Origin: Acidobacteriota bacterium
GTDB lineage: Bacteria; Acidobacteriota; Terriglobia; Bryobacterales; Bryobacteraceae
DNA length: 5,439 bases
NCBI GenBank assembly: GCA_023380575.1
Contig: JAMCRM010000145.1
Location: 1,291 to 6,729 of the forward strand
Reading direction: 5' to 3'
A program made the position numbers and the translations under genes. The notes below the pieces were generated by a model that worked only from the letters and a program-made list of their open reading frames with translations, did not search any database and was not told the DNA's origin. Shown here in pieces: positions 1 through 5,439 of this stretch; position 1 is the first letter of the stretch, and each line of letters starts with the position of its first letter.

Positions 1-608
1 CCTCCTGTAAGATCAATCGCGCTCTCTCCGGGCTGCCGGAGTTCAAAGCCCTGCCGGGAGCGCCGGGACCGCAGCACCGCGCGACCATGCACATCTGCCC
101 CTCCATCGAGTACGTGGAGCGCGCCTGGGACGACGCCAAGTACGGCATGCCTTCGCAACGGCCGCTGCTCGAACTCACCGTGCCGACGATGTACGACCCT
201 TCGCTGGCGCCGCCCGGCAGGCACATCATGGGAATTTTCCTTCAGTACGCCCCCTATACGCTGCGCGAGCACACCTGGGAAGAATTGCGCGAGCCGTTCG
301 CCGAGCGCGTGCTGGACACCATCGAGGAATATGCGCCGAATATCCGTTCCATCATCCTGGAACGGCAGATTTTGACGCCCCTCGATATCGAGCGCCGCTT
401 CGGCATCACCGGAGGCAACATTTTTCACGGCGAAATGAGCCTGGACCAGATGTTCGTGCTGCGTCCGGTTGCCGGCTGGGCGCGCTACGAAACCCCGATT
501 CGGGGCCTGTATCTCTGCGGTTCCGGCGCGCACCCCGGCGGCGGGGTCATGGGCGCCCCGGGCTATAACGCCGCGCGCCGGATTTTGGGGAATGTATCCG
601 CATCGTGA
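1..608 (+). CDS. PYROXD2-like FAD-dependent oxidoreductase, C-terminal fragment (5' end outside window)
   Basis: The open frame runs in from the left edge (first full codon at position 3) and ends at TGA 606-608, giving 201 visible residues. The ATG at 87 is internal, because about 28 in-frame residues of family-like sequence (beginning SCKINRALSGLPEF) precede it. The fragment resembles the C-terminal half of PYROXD2 / phytoene-desaturase-like flavoproteins: a segment like LTVPTMYDPSLAPPG, a tyrosine-rich QYAPYTL, DILTP-like QILTPLDIERRFG, GGNIFHGEMSLDQM, and finally GLYLCGSGAHPGGGVMG (nucleotides about 504-554), which is the C-terminal FAD-contacting motif of the family. Such proteins are usually over 500 residues, so the N-terminal dinucleotide-binding GxGxxG fold should lie upstream. 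Known members are putative redox enzymes of the carotenoid-desaturase superfamily with poorly defined substrates, so no substrate is assigned. The downstream glycan genes give no obvious functional link. Family assignment is strong; function is weak. Confidence 0.9.
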   Translation, partial: SCKINRALSGLPEFKALPGAPGPQHRATMHICPSIEYVERAWDDAKYGMPSQRPLLELTVPTMYDPSLAPPGRHIMGIFLQYAPYTLREHTWEELREPFAERVLDTIEEYAPNIRSIILERQILTPLDIERRFGITGGNIFHGEMSLDQMFVLRPVAGWARYETPIRGLYLCGSGAHPGGGVMGAPGYNAARRILGNVSAS

Positions 609-665
609 GTTGATCCAGCCGTCCCGCAGACAATCATCTGCCTGAATCGCTTCCTCTGGTAGAAG

Positions 666-714
666 TTGACAAATGTAGATGATCATGCGAATGTTTGATT
701 CTAAGAAATATAAC
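666..714 (+). promoter_or_regulatory. possible sigma-70-type promoter region for the GT2 gene
   Basis: The 609-786 gap separates the oxidoreductase stop from the GT2 start and is clearly AT-richer than the coding DNA (21 G/C in 661-720, i.e. 35%). It holds a perfect TTGACA at 666-671 and a TATAAC at 709-714. They are 37 bp apart, so they cannot be the two halves of one promoter. TTGACA has only GAATGT at the usual 17-bp distance, and TATAAC has only a poor -35 (TGCGAA, 686-691). One of them may be used with a weak partner; TATAAC would give a leader of roughly 65 nt. An 8-bp palindrome ATGATCAT (679-686) lies between them and could be a regulator half-site, but this is speculation. Confidence 0.3.
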
Positions 715-786
715 GTCCCGATCGAGCAGTGTTTACGGCCTGAAGTGTCGTATGCCAGTGATTGACCTGTGTCTATCTGAAGAAAA

Positions 787-1974
787 ATGTTGAACGGGTT
801 GCTGCAGTACGGATTCTGGGTGTGCCTAACGGCGATTGCTTACACGTACTTCGGATACCCTGTCCTCCTGTTCATCGCGTATGGCGTGGAGCAACTGCGG
901 CGGGACATGGGCTATCTGAGGAACCGGGCGGACCGGCGTACCCGTAACGAGGAAACTCCGGCCGAAGCGCTGCCATCGGTCAGCATCATCGTGCCGGCAT
1001 ATAACGAGCGGCCGCACCTGTTCCGCAAGATTGAGAGCCTCCGCGGGTTGGACTATCCAAGGGAGAAACTGCAGATCGTATTCGTCTCCGACGGATCAAC
1101 AGACGGGACAAACGAATACCTGTTGGATGCCGGCGAAGGAACGTTTGAACCACTGATCCTGCGGGAACGAAAGGGAAAAGCCAACGCCTTGAACCAGGGT
1201 GTCCGGGCGGCACGGCACGAGGTACTGATTTTTTGCGACGCAAGCACGCTGCTGCCGGCCGACGCGGTATCGCGCCTGGTGCGGCATTTCCGTGATCCGG
1301 AGGTGGGTATGGCATGCGCGGCGCTGCGCTATTTCGGGACGGCCGAATTCGAGCAGACCGAGGGCGTGTACTGGAGCCTGGAGACTATACTGCGCATCAT
1401 GGAAGACCGCCTGGGAGCGATCCTGACACCGAGCGGCGCACTGTACGCGCTACGGAAAAGTTGCTATATGCCCCTGCCCACGGACGCCCTGATCGATGAT
1501 TTCATCGTGGCAGCCAATGTGCGCCGTAAGGGTCTGGCGGTGATGTACGACCACGAGGTGGTCGCTCTGGACGTGGCTGGACCCTCGGTACACAGTGAGT
1601 TCATTCGCCGGGTGCGACTGGCTACCGGCAGTTATCGCGCGCTCTGGTACCTGCTCCGGACGCCGATGCCGGGGTTTGCCTTCATAGCGTTCTTCTCGCA
1701 CAAACTGCTGCGTTGGGCCTTGCCTTTCCTGCTGATCGGCGTCTTTGCCTTTGACGCTGCGCTGGCGGCGCAGCCGTTTTATCGCGCTGTTTTGATGGCT
1801 CAACTGTTGTTTTACGGGTGGGCCTGGCTCGGATACTGTATGCGGCGCCACGCGAAGCGCTGGCGCTACCTGCTGCTGGCGTATTTCGTCGTCAGCATGA
1901 ACGCGGCATTTCTAGTCGGCTTCGTGCGCGCTTTACGCGGTGGCAATCGCGGCACTTGGCAGCGGGTAAACTGA
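787..1974 (+). CDS. membrane-anchored family 2 glycosyltransferase (CESA_like_1 type)
   Basis: This 395-residue protein is a complete inverting GT-A glycosyltransferase that should transfer a sugar from a nucleotide donor at the cytoplasmic membrane. An N-terminal membrane helix (about residues 8-33, with the YTYFGYP motif) is followed by the GT2 domain (about 64-290): SIIVPAYNE at 66-74, VSDGSTDGT at 100-108 (nucleotide-binding D102), RKGKANALN at 128-136, FCDAS at 149-153 (DxD-like metal site, D151), GALYALR at 217-223, and the D237-D238 pair in place of the usual ED catalytic-base motif. RRVRLATG (274-281) replaces the QxxRW motif of processive synthases. Three more helices follow (about 297-322, 330-351, 360-383) before a basic tail. 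ATG 787 is the first possible start, because an in-frame TGA lies at 778-780; its Shine-Dalgarno is weak (GAAG at 779-782). The gene stands alone on the + strand and converges on a glycan operon, so a role in the same polysaccharide is plausible. Donor and acceptor are unknown. Confidence 0.93.
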   Translation: MLNGLLQYGFWVCLTAIAYTYFGYPVLLFIAYGVEQLRRDMGYLRNRADRRTRNEETPAEALPSVSIIVPAYNERPHLFRKIESLRGLDYPREKLQIVFVSDGSTDGTNEYLLDAGEGTFEPLILRERKGKANALNQGVRAARHEVLIFCDASTLLPADAVSRLVRHFRDPEVGMACAALRYFGTAEFEQTEGVYWSLETILRIMEDRLGAILTPSGALYALRKSCYMPLPTDALIDDFIVAANVRRKGLAVMYDHEVVALDVAGPSVHSEFIRRVRLATGSYRALWYLLRTPMPGFAFIAFFSHKLLRWALPFLLIGVFAFDAALAAQPFYRAVLMAQLLFYGWAWLGYCMRRHAKRWRYLLLAYFVVSMNAAFLVGFVRALRGGNRGTWQRVN

Positions 1975-1992
1975 AACCGGGCTGCGTGGCCG

Positions 1993-2571
1993 TTATCCGT
2001 GTTGTTGGCGGATGACCGCCGCGGGATTTCCTACGGCAATCACGCCGGACGGTATGGGCTTTGTGACTACCGCGCCCGCGCCGATCGTGCTGCCTGCACC
2101 CAGGTCGGCCATCACGATGGCCGCTGCCCCGATCCAACAATCCGCGCCGATGGTGGTTTCGGTAAACGTCCCGTGCTCCGATCCAAAAATGCGGCCTTCT
2201 TTATCGCGGGTGTGCTGATAACGGCCGCTGAGGATCTGAACGTGCGATGCGATCTGGGTGCGTTCGCCGATCCGCGCGCGGCCGATTACACAATAGGATC
2301 CAATGTAAACGTTCCGGGCCAGCACAACTTGCGGGTGGGCGAAAAAGCTTCCGAATGAGACCCGTACATCCATAGAGGCCTCGCGGAGCGTAAGCCTGTA
2401 ATATGCGGCGCGCAGGTAATCGCCCACGATGCCCGGCGCCAGCGCAAAACAATGAGCGAACAGGACAAACGCGCTCTCGATGCGCCCGAATCCCGCCAGC
2501 AGAGCCGGCGGCAACGCCAGCAGCAAGCAGATTCCCTGCACGCACCGTTTCAACAGAATCTTCAATTTCAT
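1993..2571 (-). CDS. left-handed beta-helix (hexapeptide-repeat) acyltransferase with hydrophobic N-terminus
   Basis: The 192-residue product probably transfers an acetyl or other acyl group from acyl-CoA to a sugar or glycan. The first 60 residues hold two hydrophobic stretches (about 11-28, rich in L/A/P, and 33-50), suggesting membrane association. From about residue 68 the hexapeptide pattern of a left-handed beta-helix begins: SFGSFFAHPQV, NVYIGSYCVIG (87-97), ARIGERTQIASHVQI (99-113), a loop at 114-138, then TTIGADCWIGAAAIV (139-153) and STIGAGAVVT (161-170), closing with the family's usual GNPAAVIR (181-188). H110 and H120 are candidate catalytic histidines; which one acts cannot be told without a structure alignment. 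The fold is shared with WcaF-, VatD- and serine-acetyltransferase-like enzymes. The ATG overlaps the TGA of the upstream GT4 gene, so this is the last gene of the operon and is probably translationally coupled. It ends with TAA at 1995-1993. The acyl acceptor is unknown. Confidence 0.92.
   Translation of the reverse strand: MKLKILLKRCVQGICLLLALPPALLAGFGRIESAFVLFAHCFALAPGIVGDYLRAAYYRLTLREASMDVRVSFGSFFAHPQVVLARNVYIGSYCVIGRARIGERTQIASHVQILSGRYQHTRDKEGRIFGSEHGTFTETTIGADCWIGAAAIVMADLGAGSTIGAGAVVTKPIPSGVIAVGNPAAVIRQQHG
2568..2571 (-). promoter_or_regulatory. ATGA stop/start overlap coupling GT4 to acyltransferase
   Basis: Read on the minus strand, the four bases ATGA contain the start codon of the acyltransferase (2571-2569) and the TGA stop of the preceding glycosyltransferase (2570-2568). 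Only a weak purine stretch (GGAT, about 8 nt upstream) precedes the start, so initiation is probably by ribosomes terminating on the upstream gene. Confidence 0.85.
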
Positions 2572-3689
2572 GGCCGATCCAAGAGACTACGGTAATAATC
2601 CTCCAGCCGCCGGATGCCGGCATTGATTTCGAAACGCTCGCGGCATCGCTCAAAAGAACGGCGGCCCATGGCGGCGCGCCGGTCTTCATCGCATAAGAGT
2701 TCGACCAGGGGTCTGGCAAAGGCTTCCGGTGTGCGCTCCCGGACGAGGTAGCCGGTTTCGCCGCCGGCGATCGCTTCGCCGTTCCCACCCACATCAGTGG
2801 CCACCACCGGCAAACCCGCGGCCATGTACTCGAGAATGGCGTTTGAGAAGCCCTCGCTCCGGGACGAGAGGCAGCCGATGCACATGCGCCGGAGATGATC
2901 CGGCACGGCGCCTCTGCCGTCCGCGAAAAAGACGCGGTTCCCGATGCCCAACTCCGCTGCGAGCCGTCCCAGTTCCTCCCGCTGTGGGCCCTGGCCCACG
3001 ATCACAAACGCGCTCTCCGGCACTTTTTCCGACACCAGCTTCGCCGCCCTGAGGAACAGGGCCACGTCTTTCACCGGGCGCAAATTGGCGACCATCCCCA
3101 CTACCTTGGCGTAGTCCGGGATGCCGATTTGCCCGGGCAGGGCCGGATCCCCGCGCTCGCGGGCGTAGCGCGCCATATCGACACCCTGATAGATCACGTC
3201 CACCTTGTCCGCCGGGAGCATTTCCGCCGCCATGGCGATCTTTTTCGCGCCTTCCGAGTTAGCCACGACGCGCGTGGTATAGCGATTGAGATAGCGAAAG
3301 ATCCGGATCCAGACTGGCGTGTACCAATAGCCTGTATTCAAGCGGCTGGTGATGACCACGGGACAGCTCGATCCGCGCACGGCCAGAACGCCGAATATCG
3401 TCGTTTTGACCATGAACGCCTGCACGATCTGGATTCCGTGTTCATTGAGATAGCGACGAAAACGCCGGATTTGCGACCATCCGTTCAGGGAATGGACGCG
3501 GGTCAACGGAAAGACGGCCGTACGGCAATAGCGGGCCAACTTGTCGAGTTGGGCACTGGCTTCCAGGCAGCACAGATGCACATCGAAGCGTGCCGGGTCC
3601 ATGCGCGCCACGGTTTCAGAAACCTGCCGTTCGGTACCGGCCTCGCAAGCGACGGTGTCGACCAGGAGGCAGATGGGAATGCGCTGCAT
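2568..3689 (-). CDS. GT4-family (GT-B fold) glycosyltransferase
   Basis: This 373-residue protein is a complete retaining GT4 glycosyltransferase, likely cytoplasmic or peripheral on the inner membrane face. The N-terminal Rossmann domain opens with ICLLVDTVACEAGTERQV (6-23), a form of the family's GGxERQ acceptor loop. IQIVQAFMVKTTIFG (86-100) and VVANSEGAKK (141-150) follow, then the linker VIYQGVD (165-171). The C-terminal donor domain shows MVANLRPVKD (199-208; R204 and K207 are the expected phosphate-contacting pair), FVIVGQGPQREEL (228-240), and SEGFSNAILEYMAAGLPVVAT (278-298), which carries the EX7E motif with E279 and E287, and ends with ETGYLV (311-316). The length is normal for the family. 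ATG 3689 is well supported: it sits one base after the previous gene's TAA and has a Shine-Dalgarno GGAAG six bases upstream. It lies mid-operon between another GT4 and an acyltransferase, which points to polysaccharide repeat-unit assembly. Sugar specificity cannot be read from the sequence. Confidence 0.94.
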   Translation of the reverse strand: MQRIPICLLVDTVACEAGTERQVSETVARMDPARFDVHLCCLEASAQLDKLARYCRTAVFPLTRVHSLNGWSQIRRFRRYLNEHGIQIVQAFMVKTTIFGVLAVRGSSCPVVITSRLNTGYWYTPVWIRIFRYLNRYTTRVVANSEGAKKIAMAAEMLPADKVDVIYQGVDMARYARERGDPALPGQIGIPDYAKVVGMVANLRPVKDVALFLRAAKLVSEKVPESAFVIVGQGPQREELGRLAAELGIGNRVFFADGRGAVPDHLRRMCIGCLSSRSEGFSNAILEYMAAGLPVVATDVGGNGEAIAGGETGYLVRERTPEAFARPLVELLCDEDRRAAMGRRSFERCRERFEINAGIRRLEDYYRSLLDRP

Positions 3690-3690
3690 C

Positions 3691-4926
3691 TTACGCTTCC
3701 GCCCCGGTCGGCTGTGCCGGTTCGGGCGCCGCTAACAACTGCCGGTAGATCGTCAGCACGGATCGGCAGTATGCCTCCGGTGTATATGTGGATGTGACGC
3801 GCGGGCCCGCCATTCGAAACCGCATGGCCAAATCCCCATCTTCCAAAAGCCTCTCGATGGCGCCGGCCATCTGTCCGGCGCTGCCGCGCTCGACCAGGAG
3901 TGCCGTTTCACCGTGCCGCGCGATTTCGGGCACACCGCCGACCGAAGTCGCCACGACCGGAATGCCGGCGGCCATCGCTTCGAGGAGTGCATTGGGCGAG
4001 CCTTCGGAATGCGACGGAAGGACGAAAAGGTCCGCCATGGCATAGTAAGGCCGCACATCCGCCTGATGGCCGGCAAGAAGCACTGCGCCGGAAAGCCCCA
4101 GGGCCGCCAAGCGCCGTTCGATCGAGTCACGCTCCGGGCCTTCACCGGCCAGCACCAGCCGGAAAGACAGGGCCGGGTGACGCCGCCGCAGCAGCGCGAC
4201 GGCGTCCAGCAGATCCAGATGTCCCTTTTCTCTCGACAGCCTTCCCACTGTCAGGATGACTTTGGCTTGGTCCGGAATTTCCAGCCGCGTCCTTAAGGCG
4301 GCGACTTCGCGCGCGGGCGGCGCTACAAAAGGCAAGATGCTGTTGTGCTGAATGGTAATTCGCGAGCCGGAAATTCCCATGCGCTGCAGTTCGAGCACAA
4401 AGGGCCGGCAGACGGTTATGATGCGCCGGGCGGCGCGAAGCGACCAGCGGTCGAGCTGGTTATAAATGCGCACCCGCAGCTTTGGAGCCGTATAGCCGTG
4501 GTGGAAAGCCAGCCAGGCATAACGCCGGCATAATCCGCTGAAACGCACCAGGAAATGGGCCTTAAAATTATGGCTCTGAATGATATCCGGTTGCCAGCGG
4601 TCCAGCACGGCGCGTAACTGCGGCACCACCCCGAGGTCGAAGGCAAACCTCTCCGGAATCACTTCAATATGCAAGCCGGCCTGGCGCACCGCCGCGACGA
4701 AGGCGTTTGGACCATCGAGATTGCGGCGTTGGAACGTGACAATGCCGATTTCGGCTGCCGGCAGTCCCGGTTCCGGGTGCATTGCACGGCTCGCGAACTC
4801 GATCAGATTCTTGGCTGGCCCGGTCAAGGAATGGGCTTCCACCAGCGCCAGTACCCGCAATGGCTTCTCTGGGGCGCTCTCGCCGGCGACATTTCTGGGT
4901 ATGCACAACCACTCAGAATAGCGCAT
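3691..4926 (-). CDS. GT4-family (GT-B fold) glycosyltransferase
   Basis: Starting at ATG 4926 this is a 411-residue GT4 glycosyltransferase, expected to add a sugar with retention of configuration. The N-terminal domain begins LRVLALVEAHSLTGPAKNL (23-41), in which TGPAKN forms the acceptor-side loop. IIQSHNFKAHFL (115-126) and FHHGYTAPK (141-149) follow, then RRIITVCRPF (167-176) and the linker IQHNSI (192-197). The donor domain shows LTVGRLSREKGH (225-236; R229 and K234 phosphate contacts), LVLAGEGPERDSI (257-269), the EX7E motif SEGSPNALLEAMAAGIPVVA (307-326; E308 and E316), and GETALLV (339-345). The frame stays open upstream to a TTG at 5022, which would give 443 residues and a 44-bp overlap with the methyltransferase gene. 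I reject that start because the extra 32 residues are low-complexity, not family-like, and lack a Shine-Dalgarno. GTG 4929 is the adjacent alternative. The start itself has only a poor ribosome site (AGG two bases before it). TAA 3693-3691 ends the gene one base before the next one. Confidence 0.92.
   Translation of the reverse strand: MRYSEWLCIPRNVAGESAPEKPLRVLALVEAHSLTGPAKNLIEFASRAMHPEPGLPAAEIGIVTFQRRNLDGPNAFVAAVRQAGLHIEVIPERFAFDLGVVPQLRAVLDRWQPDIIQSHNFKAHFLVRFSGLCRRYAWLAFHHGYTAPKLRVRIYNQLDRWSLRAARRIITVCRPFVLELQRMGISGSRITIQHNSILPFVAPPAREVAALRTRLEIPDQAKVILTVGRLSREKGHLDLLDAVALLRRRHPALSFRLVLAGEGPERDSIERRLAALGLSGAVLLAGHQADVRPYYAMADLFVLPSHSEGSPNALLEAMAAGIPVVATSVGGVPEIARHGETALLVERGSAGQMAGAIERLLEDGDLAMRFRMAGPRVTSTYTPEAYCRSVLTIYRQLLAAPEPAQPTGAEA
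3696..3700 (-). promoter_or_regulatory. Shine-Dalgarno GGAAG fixing the start of the second GT4 gene
   Basis: On the minus strand GGAAG (3700-3696) lies six bases before ATG 3689 and inside the last codons of the upstream GT4 gene. It supports the ATG as the true start, with the two genes separated by a single base. Confidence 0.6.
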
Positions 4927-4978
4927 CACCTGGCCGGTACGAGTACGAGCGAAGGTACTGCTTCCGAGAATTTGCCTC

Positions 4979-5439
4979 TTACTCCGAGTCCGGTTGCAGA
5001 AGAAAAATAAAGTCTCCGGCAAAAATGCGCCAGACGGACTCGCAGGCGAGCAGTTGCTTCAGCGTACCGCGGACCTTGCGCCGAAGGGTGTTCCGCTCCT
5101 CGGGCTGGCATGCATGTTCGCGGATAGCCGGCGTCTTCAATGGGATCAGGTTCGTGGGCTCGTTGTAACCCGGCAGGCTGACGTAAGCGGCAGCGAGATT
5201 CAGTCCGGCGCTCCGGAACAGTTTCCGATACCCGTAATACGAGTAAGTGTAAGTCCTATAACCCGCATTTACGCCGGACCGGTAATTCGACGAATAACGG
5301 CATACCATGCGGGCCAGGAAGCGCGGCAACAGGCTGGTGTAACGCAACCCGCTATGATCGATGGCGCCGCGGATCTGGTTCCAGCCGAACCGGCTTTCAA
5401 TCGCTACATAGATCTTGCCTCCCGGCGCAAGCAGTTCAC
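4979..5439 (-). CDS. class I SAM-dependent methyltransferase, C-terminal fragment (5' end outside window)
   Basis: The frame runs in from the right edge (first full codon at 5437) and ends with TAA at 4981-4979, giving 152 visible residues. It opens with ELLAPGGKIYVAIE, the LxPGG loop and strand after motif III of the class I (Rossmann) methyltransferase fold. This is followed by the lineage-typical SRFGWNQIRGAIDHSGLRYT and SLLPRFLAR, then a tyrosine-rich stretch (YRTYTYSYYGYRKLFRSAG), LPGYNEPTNLIPL and a tail ending GDFIFLLQPDSE. The SAM-binding motif I and the active-site half lie beyond the window. Relatives with this C-terminus occur in polysaccharide and glycolipid clusters, where they are thought to methylate sugars or small glycan-linked substrates; the substrate is not determined. 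It is the first visible gene of the minus-strand operon, 52 bp upstream of a GT4 gene. The TTG at 5347 is not a start because homologous sequence continues upstream. Confidence 0.87.
   Translation of the reverse strand, partial: ELLAPGGKIYVAIESRFGWNQIRGAIDHSGLRYTSLLPRFLARMVCRYSSNYRSGVNAGYRTYTYSYYGYRKLFRSAGLNLAAAYVSLPGYNEPTNLIPLKTPAIREHACQPEERNTLRRKVRGTLKQLLACESVWRIFAGDFIFLLQPDSE

Noticed and set aside
626..641. Small hairpin GCAGA-caatca-TCTGC after the oxidoreductase stop
   Set aside because: The stem is only 5 bp and no T-tract follows, so it cannot be called an intrinsic terminator.
762..947. 61-codon + strand frame overlapping the start of the GT2 gene
   Set aside because: It overlaps the GT2 N-terminal helix in another frame and shows no recognisable domain or good ribosome site.
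1450..1851. 133-codon minus-strand frame opposite the GT2 gene
   Set aside because: It is antisense to a conserved domain and membrane helices, with a low-complexity translation and no family resemblance.
2201..2794. 197-codon minus-strand frame spanning the GT4/acyltransferase junction
   Set aside because: It overlaps two genes with clear family motifs in other frames, and its arginine/proline/serine-rich translation is typical of out-of-frame GC-rich DNA.
2895..3797. 300-codon open frame on the + strand, antisense to the second GT4 gene and running into the 3' end of the first
   Set aside because: It is a long shadow frame produced by GC-rich codon bias. Its translation has no recognisable motif and it lies opposite a gene with complete GT4 motifs.

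Overview
The window reads as a stretch of a moderately high-GC bacterial chromosome. Genes are tightly packed on both strands, have no introns, and show strong G/C preference at third codon positions. Nothing in it fixes the taxon. The combination of a PYROXD2-type oxidoreductase, a CESA_like_1-type GT2, GT4 enzymes and an unusual left-handed beta-helix acyltransferase is compatible with an environmental bacterium such as an acidobacterium or a deltaproteobacterial relative, but that is only a guess. No tRNA, rRNA, transposase, CRISPR array or phage gene is visible.

Layout: (1) Positions 1-608 on the + strand hold the C-terminal 201 residues of a PYROXD2/phytoene-desaturase-like FAD oxidoreductase whose start lies outside the window. 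(2) Positions 609-786 are a 178-bp AT-richer intergenic region that probably carries the promoter of the next gene. (3) Positions 787-1974 on the + strand encode a complete membrane-bound family 2 glycosyltransferase. (4) From the right edge down to 1993, four minus-strand genes lie head to tail: the end of a class I SAM-dependent methyltransferase (5439-4979), a GT4 glycosyltransferase (4926-3691), a second GT4 glycosyltransferase (3689-2568) and a hexapeptide-repeat acyltransferase (2571-1993). The last three are joined by a 1-nt gap and a 4-nt ATGA overlap, so they are almost certainly one operon. It converges on the GT2 gene with only 18 bp between the stop codons.

Taken together, positions 787-5439 look like part of a surface polysaccharide (exopolysaccharide, capsule or O-antigen-like) locus. 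The GT2 and the two GT4 enzymes would add sugars to a lipid-linked or growing glycan, the acyltransferase would O- or N-acylate it, and the methyltransferase may modify a sugar or the glycan. No flippase, polymerase, chain-length regulator or priming transferase lies inside the window, so the class of glycan cannot be settled here. The PYROXD2-like gene is probably an unrelated neighbour. I found no clear sign of a previously undescribed system; the findings below are modest.
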